DNA of 64,000 nucleotides from Bacteroidota bacterium (GTDB lineage: Bacteria; Bacteroidota; Bacteroidia; M30B66), in NCBI GenBank assembly GCA_947460255.1, contig CANHIS010000003.1, forward strand, positions 1 through 64,000. The letters run 5' to 3'. Shown here one piece after another: positions 58,500 through 64,000 of the stretch. The notes under the pieces are model-generated. The model had not been told where the DNA came from. It saw only the letters and a program-made list of their open reading frames with translations, and made no database searches. Every line of letters begins with the position of its first letter. The stretch's first letter is position 1. Position numbers and translations under genes: made by a program.

Positions 58500-60839
58500 A
58501 TGAAAAAATTATTACTCTCAGCCTTCGTATTGTTCTCGGCTGTTTTCTTACAAGCACAGAATTGTGGTGCTGGTTTGGGAGAGCTAGGCATTCAGATTAT
58601 TGAAGATGCTTGGCCTCAAGAAACATATTGGAGGATAACAGATCCAGTTAACAATATTCTTCTTGCTCAAGGAACGTCAACTGGCGACACCATCTGTGTT
58701 CCAACCAATAGTTGTGTTTTGGTTGAAGTTTTTGATACTTATGGTGATGGAATTTATGCACCAGGTGGTTATTGGGTTAGCTGGAATGGCGCCGTTGTAG
58801 CGCAAGGCAATGCGTTTGGTAGTTACGCGGCTCACTCAGTGGCTTGTGCTCCAGGCACATCTTGCACCGCTCCAATCACGATCACCGAAGGGCAACATAC
58901 TGCTAGTTTCGATAATTCATGGTTTACTTTTTCTCCAGTTCTTTCTGGGATGTATGTGGTTTCAACTTGCTCATTAGCAACCTGTGATACACGTTTATAT
59001 ATCTACCAAGATTGTCCGGGAGGTGCTGGACTAACCGATGGGCCAGAAGGCACTTACGCTTATAACGACAATGTTTGCGGCGACCAATCATCGGTAAACG
59101 TGATGATGCTTCAAGGGCAAACCTATAAAATTCGAGTAGGCGATGGCAACAACAATTGCACAGGGCCAGTGGATTTCCAATTGCTTTACAATGGACAAAT
59201 TACAGGTTGCACGGATTTAACGGCATGCAATTACAATCCTCTTGCAACAGCAAGCGATGGTTCTTGTATTTATTTTCCCGATCCAATGTGTGCTGGGCCT
59301 GACCTTGCTTTCGATTCTTTGGCATTTACGTCTTCACTCACGCTTTTCAATCACAACGCACAAGAATGCGATATTCAAGAAGGTTGTGTTACGGGATATG
59401 GAAGCCGCCAAGTAATTGCATTCTCTTCAAAAATCGACAATATCGGTTTGATGGATTATTACATCGGAACTCCAGGATCTCAGCCTGAAATGTTCAATTT
59501 GGTTAACTGTCACGGACATACGCACTACGAAGGTTATGGAGATTACCGCTTGTACGATATGAACAATAACCTCATCCCGGCAGGGCATAAAAATGGTTTT
59601 TGTGTAATGGATCTTTGTGGATTCGGTCAATACAATTGCGGAAACATGGGTATTTCTGCTGGATGCTACGATGTTTACGGAGTTGGAACCCAGTGCCAGT
59701 GGATTGATGTTACTGAAGTGCCAGATGGCGATTATCGATTGGCTGTAATTGTAAATTCTACACACGTTCCAGATGCTTTGGGGCGTCAAGAGGTGAATTA
59801 TGTAAACAATGCATTGCAGGTTTGTATGCGTTTTACAAGAACCAATGGCGTGCTTTCATGGCAACTTCTTCCTGATTGTGAGCCATTTGTAGACTGTGCT
59901 GGTGTGCCAGGTGGAGCTTCGATTGAAGACTGCAATGGTGTATGCGGCGGTGCTGCAAAATTTGGAAATGTGATGGTTGATGAGCATGTGAACATGGCTG
60001 ATGTTGTTGCTTATATGGATCTTTTCGAAGAAAATACAGTTCCATTTGCTTCATGCCACGATTTGAATGGTGACGGCGCCATTTCAGTTTACGATGCAGC
60101 ACTCCAAAATTGGTGTATCCACAGCAACGAGGGCAATTTAAACCAATCATGCTTCTGGCCTAGAAACATTGTAAATCCTTTAGATTCAACGTCATTGTCG
60201 ATTGCTAATGTAAACTTCAGTGCAGGTTATGTCGACATCGATCTAAGAAGCGAACGTGCTGATATTTTGGCATACCAATTTGAGATGTCGGGAATTAATA
60301 TCACCGATGTTGTATCGTTAACAGATCCTAATCAACAAGAGAAAATTGTAGGCTTCAATGCTATGCGCAATGAGGTTTTTGGAATTTATCATGGAGATTC
60401 TGTGATCGGTCGCCAAAATGGAAACATCGAATTGGTTCGCATTTATTTTGATCAAATCACAGCGAACGAAATTTGCATTGCGAGCATCAAAGAAGTAAAC
60501 AACGAAGATGGAGAAAGAACCATCCATTCTATTTCTGGTAGCTGTGTTGAAGCCGATATAACAAGCGTAGGTAAAGTGCTTGAAAGAACACACTTGACGG
60601 TAGTTCCAAATCCGGCAAACGAGTTTGTAACCATCCAATTACCAGAAGGATACGGCAAGCAATCAGTATGGGAAATTATGGACGCTTCAGGAAAATCAGT
60701 GAGCCGCATTTCGCCTTCAATGGGCGTTTCGCCTGGTGTTCTTCAATTCGATATTCAAATGCTTCCTGCAGGCATTTATTTCATCCGCGCCAGCGATGGT
60801 AACGGTAAAGCAGTAACAGGGAAAATCGTTAAGATTTAA
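58500..60839 (+). CDS. T9SS-secreted lysyl-oxidase-domain protein with dockerin-like segment
   Basis: NLVNCHGHTHYEGYGDYRLYD; AGHKNGFCVMDLC; GISAGCYDVYGVGTQCQWIDVTEVPDGDYRLAV; DLNGDGAISVYDA; C-terminal VVPNPANEFVTIQLP. Confidence 0.85.
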   Translation: MKKLLLSAFVLFSAVFLQAQNCGAGLGELGIQIIEDAWPQETYWRITDPVNNILLAQGTSTGDTICVPTNSCVLVEVFDTYGDGIYAPGGYWVSWNGAVVAQGNAFGSYAAHSVACAPGTSCTAPITITEGQHTASFDNSWFTFSPVLSGMYVVSTCSLATCDTRLYIYQDCPGGAGLTDGPEGTYAYNDNVCGDQSSVNVMMLQGQTYKIRVGDGNNNCTGPVDFQLLYNGQITGCTDLTACNYNPLATASDGSCIYFPDPMCAGPDLAFDSLAFTSSLTLFNHNAQECDIQEGCVTGYGSRQVIAFSSKIDNIGLMDYYIGTPGSQPEMFNLVNCHGHTHYEGYGDYRLYDMNNNLIPAGHKNGFCVMDLCGFGQYNCGNMGISAGCYDVYGVGTQCQWIDVTEVPDGDYRLAVIVNSTHVPDALGRQEVNYVNNALQVCMRFTRTNGVLSWQLLPDCEPFVDCAGVPGGASIEDCNGVCGGAAKFGNVMVDEHVNMADVVAYMDLFEENTVPFASCHDLNGDGAISVYDAALQNWCIHSNEGNLNQSCFWPRNIVNPLDSTSLSIANVNFSAGYVDIDLRSERADILAYQFEMSGINITDVVSLTDPNQQEKIVGFNAMRNEVFGIYHGDSVIGRQNGNIELVRIYFDQITANEICIASIKEVNNEDGERTIHSISGSCVEADITSVGKVLERTHLTVVPNPANEFVTIQLPEGYGKQSVWEIMDASGKSVSRISPSMGVSPGVLQFDIQMLPAGIYFIRASDGNGKAVTGKIVKI

Positions 60840-60859
60840 ATAACTAAATAAATCCACTT

Positions 60860-60897
60860 TAAGCGGTCGGTTTCTTCGGAAGTCGGCCGTTTTTTGC
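60860..60897 (+). terminator. Rho-independent terminator
   Basis: CGGTCG...CGGCCG with inner TTC-TTCG-GAA, followed by TTTTTT. Confidence 0.65.
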
Positions 60898-60995
60898 TTG
60901 TTAACATTGGTAGTCTGAAAACTCCTACAGTTGTAACATTCAAAGATGCCGTTCAAAGTTAATTTTGTGTTAACCTAGTCACCAAACTTTCCACT

Positions 60996-62141
60996 TTGCT
61001 GCGTCTTCGAATTTTCAGTTTCCTGATCCTTTTGGGAATTTCAGCCAATGCTGGAAATGGAAAGGAACTGTCGGTGCACATGGAAGGTTTACTGCACCGC
61101 ATCAAATCGAAGAAGACCGAATCTCGGCTCGATGAAATTTTCCAAAAGCTTCGCAATACTTATGGCTTTAATGGTGCAGTGTTGATTTCAGAGAAAGACC
61201 ACGTAATCTACCGGAAAGCATATGGCTATTCGGATCTTCGCGAACGAACAGAGCTCAATACAAAGAGTGTTTTTCAATTGGCTTCTGTTTCGAAGCAATT
61301 TACCGCTGTAGCGATCATGATGCTCAAAAGCCGCGGTTTACTCAATTATGACGACAAATTGATCAAATATTTCCCTGAGTTTCCTTGGAAGGAAGTAACA
61401 ATTCGTCACTTGCTCAATCACCGCAGTGGTATTCCTGATTACCGATGGTTTCTCGATCCGCTCTTGAGCGATAAAAACAAGCCTGTGAGCAACCAAGAAA
61501 TGATGCGGCAATTCGCCCTTCATAAGCCTGAACCTTATTTTACAACTGGCGCGCACCATGCCTATTCGAATTCGGGTTACGCAGTGTTGGCTGCTTTGGT
61601 TGAAAAGTTAAGTGGAACCTCTTTTTCGAATTTCATGAAGTTGGCCGTTTTCGAGCCGCTCGGTATGAAGCAATCGTACATTTATTCGAAATGCGAAAAA
61701 TCAACACCACCCAACGCTGTAAAAGGGTATGAACGCAATGGCGCTTATGAAGCTCCAAACGATGCATTTAATGGTATTACAGGCGATAAAAATGTTTACT
61801 CAACAGTTGAAGATTTATTTCTTTGGGATCAAGCGCTTTACACCAACAAGCTGCTACCACAGAATGAACTTCAACAAGCCTTTCAACCTGGTAATCCTGA
61901 GTTAAAAGGGTATCGAAATTATGGCTTTGGTTGGAGAATCAACCAGCATTTCACCGCCAAGAAAATAGTTTATCATAGCGGTTGGTGGAGAGGTTTTAGA
62001 ACTTTTTTCATGAGAAATCTCGATGATCACAGCACAATAATTATCCTGTCGAACACCGTTAATTATTCCATCAATAGCCTTGGCGAACTATACAGTTTGA
62101 TGATGAAAGGTGAAGTGGATTCGCTGGTTACAGAATACTAA
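60996..62141 (+). CDS. Serine hydrolase, class C beta-lactamase-like
   Basis: QLASVSKQFTAVAIMML (SxxK); HAYSNSGYAVLAALVE (YxN); TTG start in supplied frame, exact start uncertain. Confidence 0.88.
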   Translation: MLRLRIFSFLILLGISANAGNGKELSVHMEGLLHRIKSKKTESRLDEIFQKLRNTYGFNGAVLISEKDHVIYRKAYGYSDLRERTELNTKSVFQLASVSKQFTAVAIMMLKSRGLLNYDDKLIKYFPEFPWKEVTIRHLLNHRSGIPDYRWFLDPLLSDKNKPVSNQEMMRQFALHKPEPYFTTGAHHAYSNSGYAVLAALVEKLSGTSFSNFMKLAVFEPLGMKQSYIYSKCEKSTPPNAVKGYERNGAYEAPNDAFNGITGDKNVYSTVEDLFLWDQALYTNKLLPQNELQQAFQPGNPELKGYRNYGFGWRINQHFTAKKIVYHSGWWRGFRTFFMRNLDDHSTIIILSNTVNYSINSLGELYSLMMKGEVDSLVTEY

Positions 62142-62211
62142 AATCAGTTATTCTTTTCTCTGTTCAATTGGTTAACCTTTTGTAATTTTCGGCTCCCGAA
62201 AGCAAACCTCT

Positions 62212-64000
62212 ATGTTAAAGAAAATCCTTATCACTGTTAGCATTATTCTAGTTCTTCTTATTGGTGGAACTTGGTATTGGCTTCATTCGCTTTTACCTAT
62301 TTACGATGGAACACAATCTTTGAAAGGGCTTAAGGATAAAACAGAAGTGTACTTCGATAAATTTGGCGTTCCGCACATTTATGCAGCCAATGAAACCGAT
62401 GCATATTTCGCGCTCGGTTACGTGGTTGCTCAGGATCGTTTGTTTCAATTAGAAATGATTCGCCGTTTGGCTGGCGGAAGATTGGCCGAAGTACTGGGCT
62501 CATCGATGCTTAAATCGGATAAATTTTTCAGAACAATCGGACTCAACAAGCACGCTGAATGGTCGGAAGCGGAATTCAGAAAAAATGCCCCTGTAAACAT
62601 TCAAGCCAGCACAGATGCATATATCGCTGGGGTAAATTCCTACATCGAAAATGGAACCAATCCTTTCGAGTTTACGGTGCTTGGGATTGAAAAAGAGCCA
62701 TTTAAACTCAAGGATGTTTACTTGATTATTGGCTATATGGCTCTTGGTTTTGCGGAGGGTTTTCGAATTGATCCGATGGTTGAAGGCGTTTACCGTAAGG
62801 TAGGCGATGTTTACATGGATGAACTTGAACTGGGATGGCCCAAAGGTTCTACAACGATTCCCGTAACCGGTGGAAAACCGCTTGCAGGTGCCGCATTTAG
62901 TAACGAAGTTTCAGCTTTAATCGACCTTTTTCCGGTAGCACCTTGGATGGGTTCAAATAGTTGGGTGTTAGCGCCTTCACGCACCAAATCGAAGTCTACT
63001 CTTCTCTGCAACGACACCCACATGGGCTACTCACAACCAGCCGTTTGGTACGAAGCACATTTGGAGTATCCTGGATTTAAGCATTACGGGAATTACATTG
63101 CTGGCTTGCCTTTCGCATTAGTTGGACACAACGATTTCTGTGGCAACGGACTAACCATGTTCGAAAACGATGACACCGATTTCTTTATCGAGAAAGTGGA
63201 GAACGATAGGGTAATGCACAAAAACGAGTGGACTCCGTTGGTGAAAAGAACTGAAAAAATCAAAGTAAAAGACGACAAAGAAGTAACTCTCAAGATTGCC
63301 GAAACACCACATGGGCCGCTCATTCAAGACGTTTTTGAAGACTTTCCTTTGTACCAACAACCAGTTTCGGTTTGGTGGAATTTCCTTAAATTTCCTGCAC
63401 GATCGCTTGAAGCTGTTTACGGAATCAACCACTCTAAATCGATGGATGATGCCCGTTCAGCTGCCGCTTTGATTGATGCGCCTGGTTTAAATGTAATGTA
63501 TGGCGACAAAGACGGACACATTGCTTGGTGGGCAGCGGCCAAATTAGTGAAGCGCCGAAACGGCTTGATGAGCAAACGTTTTCTTGATGGTTCAACAGGC
63601 AATGATGATCCTTTAGGTTACTTCACTTTCGACGAAAATCCAAAATCTGAAGATCCTGCATCTGGATTTGTTTATTCGGCCAACAATCAACCAGACTCAT
63701 GCGCTGTAGGCTTGTATCCAGGATATTATGTTCCAGAAGACCGTGCTTTGAATATATCCACCAGCATCCTCTCAAAGTCCGATTGGGATGTTGAATCCTG
63801 CAAGCAACTCATGGTGAACAGCACAAGTTCCGTTTACCCAAAAACAGCTAAACACCTGCTGAAAATTCTCAAGACGCTCAATTCCGATGCTTTGTCGACT
63901 GAAGCAGCCAACCGTTTATCGAGTTGGGAAGGTGAGCATGGACTTGAATCTGTTGGCCCGGTGATTTATTACCGCTGGATTTACAACATTCTCTTCATGG
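62212..64000 (+). CDS. Penicillin acylase family protein (partial, runs off window)
   Basis: FGVPHIYAANETDAYFALGYVVAQDRLFQLEMIRRLAGGRLAEVLG; GSNSWVLAPSRTKSKSTLLCNDTHMGY; absent from ORF track because no stop in window. Confidence 0.92.
   Translation, partial: MLKKILITVSIILVLLIGGTWYWLHSLLPIYDGTQSLKGLKDKTEVYFDKFGVPHIYAANETDAYFALGYVVAQDRLFQLEMIRRLAGGRLAEVLGSSMLKSDKFFRTIGLNKHAEWSEAEFRKNAPVNIQASTDAYIAGVNSYIENGTNPFEFTVLGIEKEPFKLKDVYLIIGYMALGFAEGFRIDPMVEGVYRKVGDVYMDELELGWPKGSTTIPVTGGKPLAGAAFSNEVSALIDLFPVAPWMGSNSWVLAPSRTKSKSTLLCNDTHMGYSQPAVWYEAHLEYPGFKHYGNYIAGLPFALVGHNDFCGNGLTMFENDDTDFFIEKVENDRVMHKNEWTPLVKRTEKIKVKDDKEVTLKIAETPHGPLIQDVFEDFPLYQQPVSVWWNFLKFPARSLEAVYGINHSKSMDDARSAAALIDAPGLNVMYGDKDGHIAWWAAAKLVKRRNGLMSKRFLDGSTGNDDPLGYFTFDENPKSEDPASGFVYSANNQPDSCAVGLYPGYYVPEDRALNISTSILSKSDWDVESCKQLMVNSTSSVYPKTAKHLLKILKTLNSDALSTEAANRLSSWEGEHGLESVGPVIYYRWIYNILFM

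Overview
The window looks like a chromosomal segment of a Bacteroidetes (Flavobacteriia-like) genome. Supporting signs are several T9SS type A/B sorting-domain proteins, recurrent TAnnTTTG promoter -7 boxes, and many Bacteroidetes-type families. There is no rRNA, CRISPR array, prophage or transposase. Housekeeping genes include dtd, typA, a PhoR/PhoB-like two-component pair, MATE, rlmI-like, efp, pdeM, corA, an ABC transporter, a fused 2-oxoacid dehydrogenase E1, cinA and polA. These flank two related sulfur-metabolism loci at ~17.4-21.6 kb and ~31.3-41.8 kb. The loci encode rhodaneses, two paralogous MBL-rhodanese fusions, TauE, YeeE/YedE halves, a TsdA-like dihaem cytochrome, a Tat-exported SoxB-like hydrolase, an exported DsrE-like protein, a porin and two Crp/Fnr regulators. 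Most notable observations: (1) a stand-alone RNA gene at ~28.2-28.4 kb that folds as a class II tRNA-like molecule with an 82-nt variable region and a GUC anticodon loop; (2) a putative Crp/Fnr regulon, with GTRAY-N4-RTMAY palindromes exactly 36 nt upstream of the -7 box at four sulfur-locus promoters (37 nt at a fifth); (3) a SoxB-like protein with no SoxYZ/AX/CD nearby; (4) a T9SS-secreted lysyl-oxidase-domain protein with a dockerin-like segment; (5) several short dispersed repeat or hairpin families. All calls come from reading the sequence; no database searches were run.
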